Of a DNA stretch of 7,243 nt, positions 1 through 6,080 are shown piece after piece. The DNA lies in assembly GCA_964443005.1 (NCBI GenBank), contig CAYUBI010000089.1, positions 1 to 7,243 of the forward strand, read 5' to 3'. The notes under the pieces were generated by a model that was given only the letters and a program-made list of their open reading frames with translations, made no database searches and was not told the origin of the DNA. The DNA is from CAYUBI01 sp964443005 (lineage in GTDB: Bacteria; Margulisbacteria; Riflemargulisbacteria; GWF2-35-9; CAYUBI01). The first letter of the stretch is position 1. Every line of letters begins with the position of its first letter. Both the position numbers and the translations under genes were made by a program.

Positions 1-1
1 A

Positions 2-46
2 ATAATAAATGCATCGGAATATGACTTGGTAGGGGTAAAACAATGA
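2..46 (+). CDS. rimO: C-terminal tail of RimO (ribosomal protein S12 methylthiotransferase), partial
   Basis: An open frame enters from the left edge and ends at a TGA at 44-46. It gives the tail IINASEYDLVGVKQ. The pattern Ala-x-x-Tyr-Asp-Leu-x-Gly is typical of the end of the TRAM domain of RimO, the radical-SAM enzyme that methylthiolates an aspartate of ribosomal protein S12. rimO directly upstream of pgsA is a common arrangement where pgsA, cinA and recA are clustered. The stop overlaps the pgsA start as ATGA, which suggests translational coupling. Only 14 residues are visible, so the call rests on a short motif plus gene order; another TRAM-domain protein such as MiaB is possible but less likely. 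Confidence 0.65.
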   Translation: MINASEYDLVGVKQ

Positions 47-558
47 CGCTAGCAGTAAAAATTACATTAATACGAATTGGGTTAACGCCTATATTAGTTT
101 TGTCAATGCTAATGTGCTCTACCGTCATTCATAACATCATTAATACGCTATTATTTTTATTTATTGCACTCACTGATTATCTTGATGGGTATTTTGCGCG
201 CTCTCGTAATGAAGTAACAAATCAAGGGAAATTTCTAGATCCCTTAGCTGACAAAATTTTAGTTATTTCAGCTATGCTTGTTTTAGTTGAAATGGGCAAG
301 CTATCCTCCATTCCAGTAATTATTGTGATAGTTCGAGAGTTAATGGTCATGGGATTACGTTCATTAGCTGCGTTAAAAGGAACAGTGATTGAAGCAGACA
401 AATGGGGAAAAGCAAAAACTGTTGTACAAGTAACTGCAGTTATTTGGGTCATGCTAGATGCATATTTTTCAAGTATTATTGTATTAGGCATGGTAGGCTT
501 AACAATATGGAGTGGCTTAAACTATTTTGTTACGCATAGGAATGTGTTTAATGATTAA
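43..558 (+). CDS. pgsA: CDP-diacylglycerol--glycerol-3-phosphate 3-phosphatidyltransferase (PgsA)
   Basis: This 171-residue integral membrane enzyme transfers the phosphatidyl group from CDP-diacylglycerol to glycerol-3-phosphate, the committed step to phosphatidylglycerol. The complete CDP-alcohol phosphatidyltransferase signature is present: D45-x2-D48-G49-x2-A52-R53-x8-G62-x3-D66-x3-D70, which supplies the metal- and CDP-binding aspartates. The N-terminus (KITLIRIGLTPIL) matches the usual PgsA opening, and several hydrophobic segments follow (about residues 14-44, 72-84, 90-110 and 125-160). Length is slightly short of the usual 180-200 residues but no core part is missing. The ATG is supported by an AGGGG at 31-35, 7 nt upstream. 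The gene overlaps the rimO tail by 4 bp and the cinA-type gene by 8 bp. Other CDP-alcohol transferases share the signature; the rimO/cinA/recA context favours PgsA. Confidence 0.93.
   Translation: MTLAVKITLIRIGLTPILVLSMLMCSTVIHNIINTLLFLFIALTDYLDGYFARSRNEVTNQGKFLDPLADKILVISAMLVLVEMGKLSSIPVIIVIVRELMVMGLRSLAALKGTVIEADKWGKAKTVVQVTAVIWVMLDAYFSSIIVLGMVGLTIWSGLNYFVTHRNVFND
538..542 (+). promoter_or_regulatory. Ribosome binding site choosing the start of the CinA-type gene
   Basis: AGGAA lies inside the end of pgsA, 8 nt before the ATG at 551. In-frame ATGs also exist at 527 and 542, but 542 overlaps this site and 527 lies before it, so 551 is the best-supported start. Confidence 0.6.
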
Positions 559-1072
559 TTTTTCAGATGTTCTAAATCACGAAGAAATACGTAATGAAAA
601 CTTGCTTCCCGTCATTTCCGAGTTGTTTTTTCAACGGGGTGCAAAACTAGCAATAGCTGAATCAGTAACCGGGGGATTGATTAATGCATTAATGGTCGCA
701 TTGCCAGGAGCATCAAAATTTTTAGAAGGCGGCGTAATCGCTTATTCTAATGCAATCAAAGTTAACTTGTTAGGTGTTGGCGCACGAACAATTCAGCGAT
801 TTGGAGTAGTCAGCAAGGAAACTGCTACAGAAATGGCCTTAGGCGTCAAACGCTTGTTTCATGTTCCCTTTTCGCTAGCAACAACCGGATATGCAGGGCC
901 GCAAGCTGGTAGCGAACGCGTAGGACATGTTGTTATAGCAGTTGCAGGGCCGCACGTAACAACAACTCGGGAATTTATTTTTGAAGGATCACGAACAACA
1001 GTGATTGAACAAGCAGCTTTTGCTGCATTGGGATTGTTAAAATTATCTCTTGAGGAGGAAATAAATGGTTGA
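551..1072 (+). CDS. cinA: Stand-alone CinA C-terminal domain protein, nicotinamide-nucleotide amidase (PncC type)
   Basis: The 173-residue product matches the CinA C-terminal domain, which hydrolyses nicotinamide mononucleotide to nicotinate mononucleotide and ammonia in pyridine-nucleotide recycling. Visible family motifs are AESVTGG (36-42), GASKFLEGGVIAYSN (53-67) and GYAGP (113-117). The family is described as a Ser/Lys hydrolase; S38, Y65 and K70 fit the serine, tyrosine and lysine of the active site with the expected spacing. The usual ESCTGG has valine in place of cysteine here. The N-terminal molybdopterin-binding-like domain present in two-domain CinA (about 410 residues) is absent, and pgsA fills the space where it would be. 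A start at 527 would add 8 residues; 551 is chosen for its AGGAA. It overlaps pgsA and recA by 8 bp each. A role in competence, suggested by the name, is not supported by the sequence alone. Confidence 0.88.
   Translation: MINFSDVLNHEEIRNENLLPVISELFFQRGAKLAIAESVTGGLINALMVALPGASKFLEGGVIAYSNAIKVNLLGVGARTIQRFGVVSKETATEMALGVKRLFHVPFSLATTGYAGPQAGSERVGHVVIAVAGPHVTTTREFIFEGSRTTVIEQAAFAALGLLKLSLEEEING
1053..1058 (+). promoter_or_regulatory. Strong Shine-Dalgarno site for recA inside the CinA-type gene
   Basis: AGGAGG sits 6 nt before the recA ATG, within the last codons of the upstream gene. Together with the 8-bp gene overlap it indicates efficient and coupled translation of recA. Confidence 0.85.
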
Positions 1073-2126
1073 TAAAGTAGCAGAAAAAAATTCCGAAAAA
1101 ATATCTGAAAAAAATAAAGTAGTTGATTTTGCAATTGCACAAATTGAAAAAGAATATGGTAAGGGTTCAATTATGCGGCTGGGTTCAGCAACAAAAATGA
1201 ATGTTGATTTTATTTCAACAGGGTCTATTGGCCTAGATATTGCCTTGGGAATTGGTGGAGTTCCACGAGGACGCATTATTGAGTTGTTTGGGCCAGAAAG
1301 CTCGGGCAAAACAACCTTAGCACTGCAAATTATTGCTGAGGCTCAACGAAAAGGTGGAGTATGTGTATTTATTGATGCTGAACATGCATTAGACCCAAAA
1401 TACGCAGCTAAATTAGGGATCAATACTGCAGAGCTTTTAATTTCACAACCGGATTTTGGTGAACAAGCACTAGAAATTGCAGAAGTTTTAATTCGATCTG
1501 GGGGTGTTGACGTTGTTGTGATTGATTCAGTAGCTGCCTTAGTTCCCAAAGCTGAACTCGAAGGTGACATGGGAGATTCGCATGTTGGACTTCAAGCCAG
1601 ACTTATGTCGCAAGCCTTACGAAAATTAACAGCAGTCACTGCAAAATCTGCTACAGTTGTGATTTTCATAAATCAGCTTCGGGAAAAGATCGGGATTATG
1701 TTTGGCAATCCGGAAACGACTCCAGGTGGGCGCGCATTAAAGTTTTATTCATCTGTTCGTTTGGATATTCGGCGTAAAGAATCTATTAAGAAAGGAGAAG
1801 AAGCTGTTGGAAATTTAGTCAAAGTTAAAGTAGTTAAAAACAAAATTGCACCGCCCTTTCGAGAAGCTGAATTTGACATTATGTTTGGAGAAGGCATTTC
1901 CCATGAAGGCGAAATTATTTCGTTAGCTAGCGACAATGGCATTATGGAAAAAACAGGATCATGGTTTAGTTATCAAGGAGAGCGGTTGGGTCAAGGTCGC
2001 GACAATGTGAAAACTTATTTGAAAGATCATCCAGAGTTAATGAAAACATTAGAAGAAAAAATTAGAGAAAAACTAATGCCAGAAAAGGATGACAAAAGTC
2101 CGGTTAAAGAAGAAAAACAGACATAA
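1065..2126 (+). CDS. recA: Recombinase RecA
   Basis: This is a full-length, 353-residue RecA: it forms an ATP-dependent filament on single-stranded DNA, catalyses strand exchange and stimulates self-cleavage of LexA-type repressors. Walker A is GPESSGKT (76-83); Walker B is VVVIDS (150-155, D154). The L1 region follows PKAELEGDMGD (161-171), and the L2 region is around 203-222 (NQLREKIGIMFGNPETTPGG). The characteristic KGSIMRLG is at 33-40. The C-terminal tail is highly charged, as usual. No intein interrupts the gene. The N-terminus before the core is about ten residues longer than in E. coli RecA and rich in Lys/Glu (EKNSEKISEKNK). It overlaps the upstream gene by 8 bp and is followed 12 nt later by rny. 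No CGAAC-N4-GTTCG-like or CTG-N10-CAG LexA site is apparent immediately upstream, so any SOS control must act elsewhere. Confidence 0.98.
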   Translation: MVDKVAEKNSEKISEKNKVVDFAIAQIEKEYGKGSIMRLGSATKMNVDFISTGSIGLDIALGIGGVPRGRIIELFGPESSGKTTLALQIIAEAQRKGGVCVFIDAEHALDPKYAAKLGINTAELLISQPDFGEQALEIAEVLIRSGGVDVVVIDSVAALVPKAELEGDMGDSHVGLQARLMSQALRKLTAVTAKSATVVIFINQLREKIGIMFGNPETTPGGRALKFYSSVRLDIRRKESIKKGEEAVGNLVKVKVVKNKIAPPFREAEFDIMFGEGISHEGEIISLASDNGIMEKTGSWFSYQGERLGQGRDNVKTYLKDHPELMKTLEEKIREKLMPEKDDKSPVKEEKQT

Positions 2127-2133
2127 AGGAGGT
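2125..2133 (+). promoter_or_regulatory. Near-perfect Shine-Dalgarno site for rny
   Basis: AAAGGAGGT overlaps the recA stop codon and ends 5 nt before the rny ATG. It is the strongest ribosome site in the window and predicts high translation of RNase Y. Confidence 0.85.
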
Positions 2134-2138
2134 ATACC

Positions 2139-3680
2139 ATGGAAATTGTTCTCAGTATTCTGATTACATTTGGACTAACATGGATTAGTGGTTACATTTT
2201 TTTAAAGCTTAAAGGTAGCCGGCTTGATGAACGAATTAGCGATCTGCAAAAAAAAGCAGAAAACATTATTCATGAAGCAAATCAAAAATCTGAAAAAATA
2301 GTTAAAGACGCGGAAATAAAAGGTAGAGACGAGATTATTAAAGGACATCGCGAATTAGAAGATGAGATTCGTGAACGTCGTGGCGAACAACAAGTTGTTG
2401 AAAAGCGACTTTTACAAAAAGAAGAGCATTTAGAAACCCGAGAAATCTATTTGGCTGAAAAAGATGTCGATTTACAAAAAAAGAATGAAGAATCGGAAAA
2501 ACTCAAAACAAAACTGGATGGCATTTACAAACAGCAAATAGAAGTTCTTGAAAAAGTTGCCAATATGGATCGTGCAGCAGCACGAACTCAACTATTGCAA
2601 ACAATGGAGCGCGAAGTAAAAAAAGACATGGCCTTAATGATTAAAGACGTCGAAGCTGAAGCGCAAAAAACCGCGCAACGGAAAGCACGAGATATTGTAG
2701 CGCAAGCTATTCAACGATGTGCCATGGATCATGTTGTTGATCTAACTACCTCTGTTGTTCAATTGCCAAATGATGATATGAAAGGGCGAATTATTGGACG
2801 TGAAGGCCGAAACATTCGCGCTTTTGAAACGTGTACAGGTGTAGATTTGGTCGTAGATGACACACCTGAAGCTGTTGTATTATCAGCATTTGACCCTATT
2901 CGTCGGGAACTAGCACGTCGAACCTTGCTAAAACTTTTGGAAGATGGACGCATTCATCCAGCTCGTATTGAAGAAGTTTATGCAAAAGTTAAACAAGATT
3001 TATTGAATTTTATTATGGAAAAAGGCGAGCAAGTTGCCTTAGAAATGGATGTCATTAATGTTTCGCCTAAAATAGTTGAATTAATTGGACGACTTTATTT
3101 TCGTACTAGTTTTGGTCAAAATGTCTTGGCTCATAGCATTGAAGTTGCGCATATTGCATCGTTTATTGCGCAAGAATTGGGCGTGAATTCGCGACTAGCC
3201 AAACGCGCAGCATTTTTGCATGATATTGGAAAAGCAATTGATTTTGAACAAGAAGGTACACATGCACGATTAGGCGCTGATTTTGCAGCTAAACATGGCG
3301 AATCTGAAGAAGTTGTCCATGCGATTTTGGCGCACCATGAAGAAATTCCAGCGCAAACAGTTGAAGCGATTATTGTATTAGCAGCAGATGCTGTATCTGC
3401 TGCTCGGCCTGGCGCGCGTCGCGAGTCCATTGAAGCTTATATTAAACGATTGCAAAAGCTAGAAGCAATTGCAAATTCGTACCCAGGTGTTGAAAAATGT
3501 TTTGCGATTCAGGCAGGCCGTGAAATTCGGATTATGGTTAAACCTGATGTATTGGATGATACAGGCTCGTATAAGTTGTCACGCGATGTTGCCAAAAAAA
3601 TTGAGAACGAACTGGAATATCCAGGAACAATTAAAGTCACAGTCATTCGCGAATCACGGTATCAAGAAACTGCAAAATAA
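2139..3680 (+). CDS. rny: Ribonuclease Y (membrane-anchored endoribonuclease)
   Basis: The 513-residue product has the full RNase Y layout. A single N-terminal membrane helix spans about residues 3-23, followed by a long Lys/Glu-rich coiled coil (about 28-190). The KH RNA-binding domain contains GRIIGREGRNIRAFE (216-230). The HD phosphohydrolase domain has H332 (AHSIEVA), the H361-D362 pair in FLHDIGK, H399-H400 in AHHEE, and D417 in AADAVSAARPGARRE, so all metal ligands appear intact. RNase Y starts mRNA decay by internal cleavage and sits at the inner membrane as part of a degradosome-like network in B. subtilis. Length matches the family norm of about 510-520. The gene lies 12 nt behind recA and 1 nt ahead of the ymdB-type gene, its frequent neighbour. 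Confidence 0.97.
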   Translation: MEIVLSILITFGLTWISGYIFLKLKGSRLDERISDLQKKAENIIHEANQKSEKIVKDAEIKGRDEIIKGHRELEDEIRERRGEQQVVEKRLLQKEEHLETREIYLAEKDVDLQKKNEESEKLKTKLDGIYKQQIEVLEKVANMDRAAARTQLLQTMEREVKKDMALMIKDVEAEAQKTAQRKARDIVAQAIQRCAMDHVVDLTTSVVQLPNDDMKGRIIGREGRNIRAFETCTGVDLVVDDTPEAVVLSAFDPIRRELARRTLLKLLEDGRIHPARIEEVYAKVKQDLLNFIMEKGEQVALEMDVINVSPKIVELIGRLYFRTSFGQNVLAHSIEVAHIASFIAQELGVNSRLAKRAAFLHDIGKAIDFEQEGTHARLGADFAAKHGESEEVVHAILAHHEEIPAQTVEAIIVLAADAVSAARPGARRESIEAYIKRLQKLEAIANSYPGVEKCFAIQAGREIRIMVKPDVLDDTGSYKLSRDVAKKIENELEYPGTIKVTVIRESRYQETAK

Positions 3681-3681
3681 C

Positions 3682-4479
3682 GTGAGTCGAATCCTTTTTT
3701 TAGGGGATGTAATTGGCAGCCCAGGGCGGGAGACATTGAAAAAACTTCTGCCCAAGCTGCTACAACAACATCAGCCAGATTTAGTAATTATTAATGGTGA
3801 AAATTCTGCTCATGGCAAGGGAATTACTCAAAAAATTTATGATGAATTCATGGAAATGGGTGTTCAGTGTATAACCTCTGGTAATCATATTTTTGATAAC
3901 AAAGAAATTCTTAAATCCCTGAATCAATGCCCTAATTTGCTACGCCCAATTAATTATCCCAAACGTGCTCCAGGCACAGGCATGATTGTGTTGCCTATAG
4001 TTAAAAATGGACTTAGCATTGCAGTCATTTCTGTACTTGGACAGGTATTTATGCCACCCATGAATCATCCCTTTGAAGCTTTGGAAACTGCATTAGAAAC
4101 CCTTGCAACTCAAGATGTAAAACACATTATTGTTGATATTCATGCAGAAGCTACTTCTGAAAAAGTTGCACTGCTCCACCATTTTAATGGCCGCATTACA
4201 GCTATTCTAGGCACGCATACTCATGTTCAAACTGCTGATGAAATTGTTACAGAACAAGGCACTGCCTATATTACAGATGTCGGAATGGTTGGCGCAAAAT
4301 GGTCGCTGCTTGGAATGGAAGAAGGCCCTGTAATTAGTCGGTTTCTTACTGGACTTCCTGCAGCATTTCAACCAGAGAAAAAAGGGCCCATGCTGCTCAA
4401 TGGCGTAGTTATAACACTGGACAATAACAAACCCATTGCAACTGCAATTGAGCGCATTTCACTAACAGTCGATCACTAA
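3682..4479 (+). CDS. ymdB: YmdB-family metallophosphoesterase (TIGR00282-type, 2',3'-cyclic nucleotide phosphodiesterase)
   Basis: Read from a GTG start at 3682, the protein has 265 residues, essentially the length of B. subtilis YmdB (264). A longer ATG-started frame from 3469 exists, but its first 71 residues lie wholly within rny in another frame and have no family resemblance; homology begins at SRILFLGDVIGS. Metal and catalytic motifs are GDVIGSPGR (D9), NGENSAHGKG (E40, N41), SGNHIFD (N68, H69), DIHAEATSEK (H154) and GTHTHVQTAD (H179, H181). Family signatures LRPINYP and ITDVGMVG are also present. Members are di-metal phosphodiesterases; in B. subtilis YmdB influences biofilm versus motility gene expression and RNA levels. 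Only 1 nt separates it from the rny stop and no good ribosome site is visible, so translation is probably coupled to rny. Confidence 0.93.
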   Translation: MSRILFLGDVIGSPGRETLKKLLPKLLQQHQPDLVIINGENSAHGKGITQKIYDEFMEMGVQCITSGNHIFDNKEILKSLNQCPNLLRPINYPKRAPGTGMIVLPIVKNGLSIAVISVLGQVFMPPMNHPFEALETALETLATQDVKHIIVDIHAEATSEKVALLHHFNGRITAILGTHTHVQTADEIVTEQGTAYITDVGMVGAKWSLLGMEEGPVISRFLTGLPAAFQPEKKGPMLLNGVVITLDNNKPIATAIERISLTVDH

Positions 4480-4490
4480 CGTAAAAACTC

Positions 4491-4534
4491 TAGCTAGAAT
4501 CGAAAATTGATAATTTGATTTTCGAGTTTAGCTA
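4491..4534 (+). repeat. Imperfect inverted repeat (stem-loop) after the ymdB-type gene
   Basis: Arms of 17 nt (4491-4507 and 4518-4534) pair at 15 of 17 positions around a 10-nt loop; the inner 9 positions next to the loop are TCGAAAAT plus flanks with an unbroken 8-bp core. It begins 11 nt after the upstream stop codon, where a terminator is expected, and separates the housekeeping block from the ATPase genes. The stem is AT-rich and no run of T follows the right arm, so it is not a standard intrinsic terminator. It may be an RNA 3'-end stabiliser or an operator. Confidence 0.5.
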
Positions 4535-4550
4535 ATAGTTGACAGTTTTC

Positions 4551-4610
4551 GCCTTGACTTTTTAAAGAATAACAATCATTATTGCCTTGACTTTTTAAAG
4601 AATAACAATC
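4551..4610 (+). repeat. Perfect 27-bp direct repeat, two copies 6 bp apart
   Basis: Copies at 4551-4577 and 4584-4610 are identical over 27 bases, beginning GCCTTGACTTTTTAAAG and ending AATAACAATC, with ATTATT between them (period 33 bp). They occupy the region directly upstream of the first ATPase gene. Each copy contains TTGACT, a -35-like hexamer. This may be a paired binding site for a regulator or a recent local duplication of a promoter element. Confidence 0.9.
4554..4582 (+). promoter_or_regulatory. Possible sigma-70 promoter for the first ATPase gene
   Basis: TTGACT (4554-4559), a 17-nt spacer and CATTAT (4577-4582, 4 of 6 matches to TATAAT) lie in the first copy of the direct repeat, with the second copy downstream. 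A perfect TTGACA -35 hexamer also occurs at 4539-4544 but has only weak -10 candidates (TTAAAG at 4562). The region clearly looks promoter-like, but which elements are used cannot be decided by eye. Confidence 0.35.
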
Positions 4611-4631
4611 GAAATTGGGGTGACTATTTGA

Positions 4632-5981
4632 ATGAAACGTGCGATTGACACTGAATTAATTGAGTGGAAAGATGATCCCGCTCGCAAAATTCTACTAGTA
4701 CGCGGTGCTCGACAAGTGGGCAAAACATACGCTATTCGTACATTAGCGAAAACATTTCTACATTTTATCGAAATTAATTTTGAAGAAGAAAAGCAAATTC
4801 ATTCTTTTTTTCAAGACTCACTTAATCCCCATCATCTGATTGAAAAACTGTCAGCCTATTATCAAACCCCAATTATCCCAGGAGAAACTTTACTATTTTT
4901 TGATGAAATCCAAGCATGTCCAAATGCCCTTGGTTCGCTGCGTTTCTTTTATGAAAAAATAAACACACTTCACGTAGCAGCAGCAGGTTCATTATTAGAA
5001 TTCGCACTAGCCGAAATCCCTTCCCACGGTGTTGGGCGCATCACCTCCCGTTTTATTTATCCACTGTCATTTTTCGAATTCCTAAACGCTGTAAATGAAA
5101 CAGCCTTAATTACAATGATTGAACAATCAGGATTATTACCTATTGATCCTGTTTTTCATAAAAAACTTTGCGATTATCTAAAAGTCTATTTTATCATTGG
5201 TGGATTACCCAATGTTGTTCAATGTTATGTTAATGAACATGATCTCCTACGCTGTCAACAAAAAATAGATGACATTATTGAAACTTATCGGGATGATTTC
5301 GCCAAATATCGCAAAAGGCTGCCAGCGAATCAACTCCGTGAAACTTTTGATTCTATTGTGTTTCAAGTGGGCTCAAAATTCAAATACAGTCGATTAGATA
5401 GTCAGCTATCCCATCAATCACTCAAAGAATCACTGGATCTTCTACTTCAGGCTGGACTTATTATGAAAATTTTCCATACGTCAGCTAGGGGGATTCCTTT
5501 TGGTGGACAAATGGACATGAAAAAATTCAAAATTATTCTTTTTGATATTGGCATTCATCAGCGGCTTTCAGGAACAACAATGGGCGATTATTTAGTTGCA
5601 AAGGATTTCAACGCCTTAAACAAAGGAAACATTGCCGAAGCATTTGTAGGACTGGAACTCATTCATTATCATTCGGCACATAGTCGGCCTCAACTATACT
5701 ATTGGCATCGAGAAATACGCGGCAGCAATGCCGAAGTTGATTACCTTATCCAAAATAACGAATTAATCGTACCCGTTGAGGTTAAATCAGGAACCAAAGG
5801 CCACATGCAAAGTCTACATTTATTCATGAAAGAACGGGGTCTTAACAAAGGAATTCGATTTTCGCTTGAAAATTTTGGGAACTACGATGCGATTCAGGTG
5901 CTTCCGTTGTACGCGGTAAAACTTGCAACTACAGTAAAAGCAACTTCTATTTCATATTCGCAACCCAACAATAACCCGTAA
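4632..5981 (+). CDS. AAA_14/DUF4143-type ATP-binding protein, function unknown (first copy)
   Basis: This 449-residue protein belongs to the widespread family annotated as 'ATP-binding protein, DUF4143'. Walker A is GARQVGKT (25-32); Walker B is TLLFFDEIQ (86-94, D91, E92). A sensor-like AAAGSLLEF lies at 116-124 and VGRI at 134-137. A winged-helix-like stretch follows around 253-285. The C-terminal part carries a PD-(D/E)XK-like pattern: E336 in GNIAEAF, D370 in AEVDYLI and E383-x-K385 in PVEVKSG. No signal peptide or membrane helix is seen. The start is firm: an in-frame TGA lies directly before the ATG, and GGGGTGA at 4617-4623 is a plausible ribosome site. Family members are often multicopy and variable between strains; their biological role and any nuclease activity are unproven. 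It has its own spacer with repeats and a possible promoter, so it is probably transcribed apart from the upstream operon. Confidence 0.88.
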   Translation: MKRAIDTELIEWKDDPARKILLVRGARQVGKTYAIRTLAKTFLHFIEINFEEEKQIHSFFQDSLNPHHLIEKLSAYYQTPIIPGETLLFFDEIQACPNALGSLRFFYEKINTLHVAAAGSLLEFALAEIPSHGVGRITSRFIYPLSFFEFLNAVNETALITMIEQSGLLPIDPVFHKKLCDYLKVYFIIGGLPNVVQCYVNEHDLLRCQQKIDDIIETYRDDFAKYRKRLPANQLRETFDSIVFQVGSKFKYSRLDSQLSHQSLKESLDLLLQAGLIMKIFHTSARGIPFGGQMDMKKFKIILFDIGIHQRLSGTTMGDYLVAKDFNALNKGNIAEAFVGLELIHYHSAHSRPQLYYWHREIRGSNAEVDYLIQNNELIVPVEVKSGTKGHMQSLHLFMKERGLNKGIRFSLENFGNYDAIQVLPLYAVKLATTVKATSISYSQPNNNP

Positions 5982-5992
5982 CACGAATCGTG
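5982..5992. repeat. Small perfect palindrome at the end of the first ATPase gene
   Basis: CACGAATCGTG, with 5-bp arms around one base, begins immediately after the TAA stop. It is GC-richer than its surroundings but too short, and lacks a T-run, to be called a terminator. Confidence 0.35.
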
Positions 5993-6015
5993 CTACTACA
6001 GTTCAAAATGCTACG

Positions 6016-6060
6016 AAACTAGTGTAAATTGAAAGTTTAACTTTCAATTTACACTAGTTT
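6016..6060. repeat. Perfect palindrome with 22-bp arms before the second ATPase gene
   Basis: Arms at 6016-6037 and 6039-6060 are exact reverse complements around a single central T at 6038. The outer part reads AAACTAGTGTAAATTG and the core AGTTTAACT. It lies 34 nt after the first ATPase gene and ends 20 nt before the next start codon. Only 5 of 22 positions in each arm are G or C, and no T-tract follows, so a classical terminator is unlikely. The overlap with a promoter-like pair suggests an operator; as RNA it would form a long, RNase III-like hairpin. Confidence 0.9.
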
Positions 6061-6065
6061 ATGAT
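6037..6065 (+). promoter_or_regulatory. Possible promoter for the second ATPase gene, overlapping the palindrome
   Basis: TTAACT (6037-6042), 17 nt and TATGAT (6060-6065) match sigma-70 elements at 4 and 5 of 6 positions. The right half of the palindrome lies across the -35 element and spacer. Transcription would begin near 6072, about 9 nt before the ATG, giving an almost leaderless message, consistent with the absence of a Shine-Dalgarno sequence. An alternative pair is TTTACA (6048-6053), 17 nt and AATACT (6071-6076). Confidence 0.4.
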
Positions 6066-6080
6066 AAACTAATACTCATC

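Noticed and set aside
859..1570. Overlapping minus-strand open frames opposite the cinA-type gene and recA
   Set aside because: They are shadows of strongly conserved + strand genes, with serine/threonine-rich low-complexity products and no recognisable domains.
2759..3430. Minus-strand open frames opposite rny
   Set aside because: They lie opposite the conserved KH and HD domains and have no independent support.
3469..3681. Upstream ATG-started part of the ymdB frame as real N-terminal coding sequence
   Set aside because: It lies entirely within rny in another frame, shows no family resemblance, and the GTG at 3682 gives the exact family length.
4551..4610. CRISPR-like array
   Set aside because: There are only two copies with a 6-bp spacer, no further repeats and no cas genes.
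6016..6060. Ends of an insertion sequence or an intrinsic terminator
   Set aside because: No transposase or target-site duplication is visible, the arms abut with one base between them, and no T-tract follows the AT-rich stem.
4491..6060. The first ATPase gene as one mobile element bounded by matching inverted repeats
   Set aside because: The inverted repeats on the two sides have different sequences, so they cannot be the paired ends of one element.
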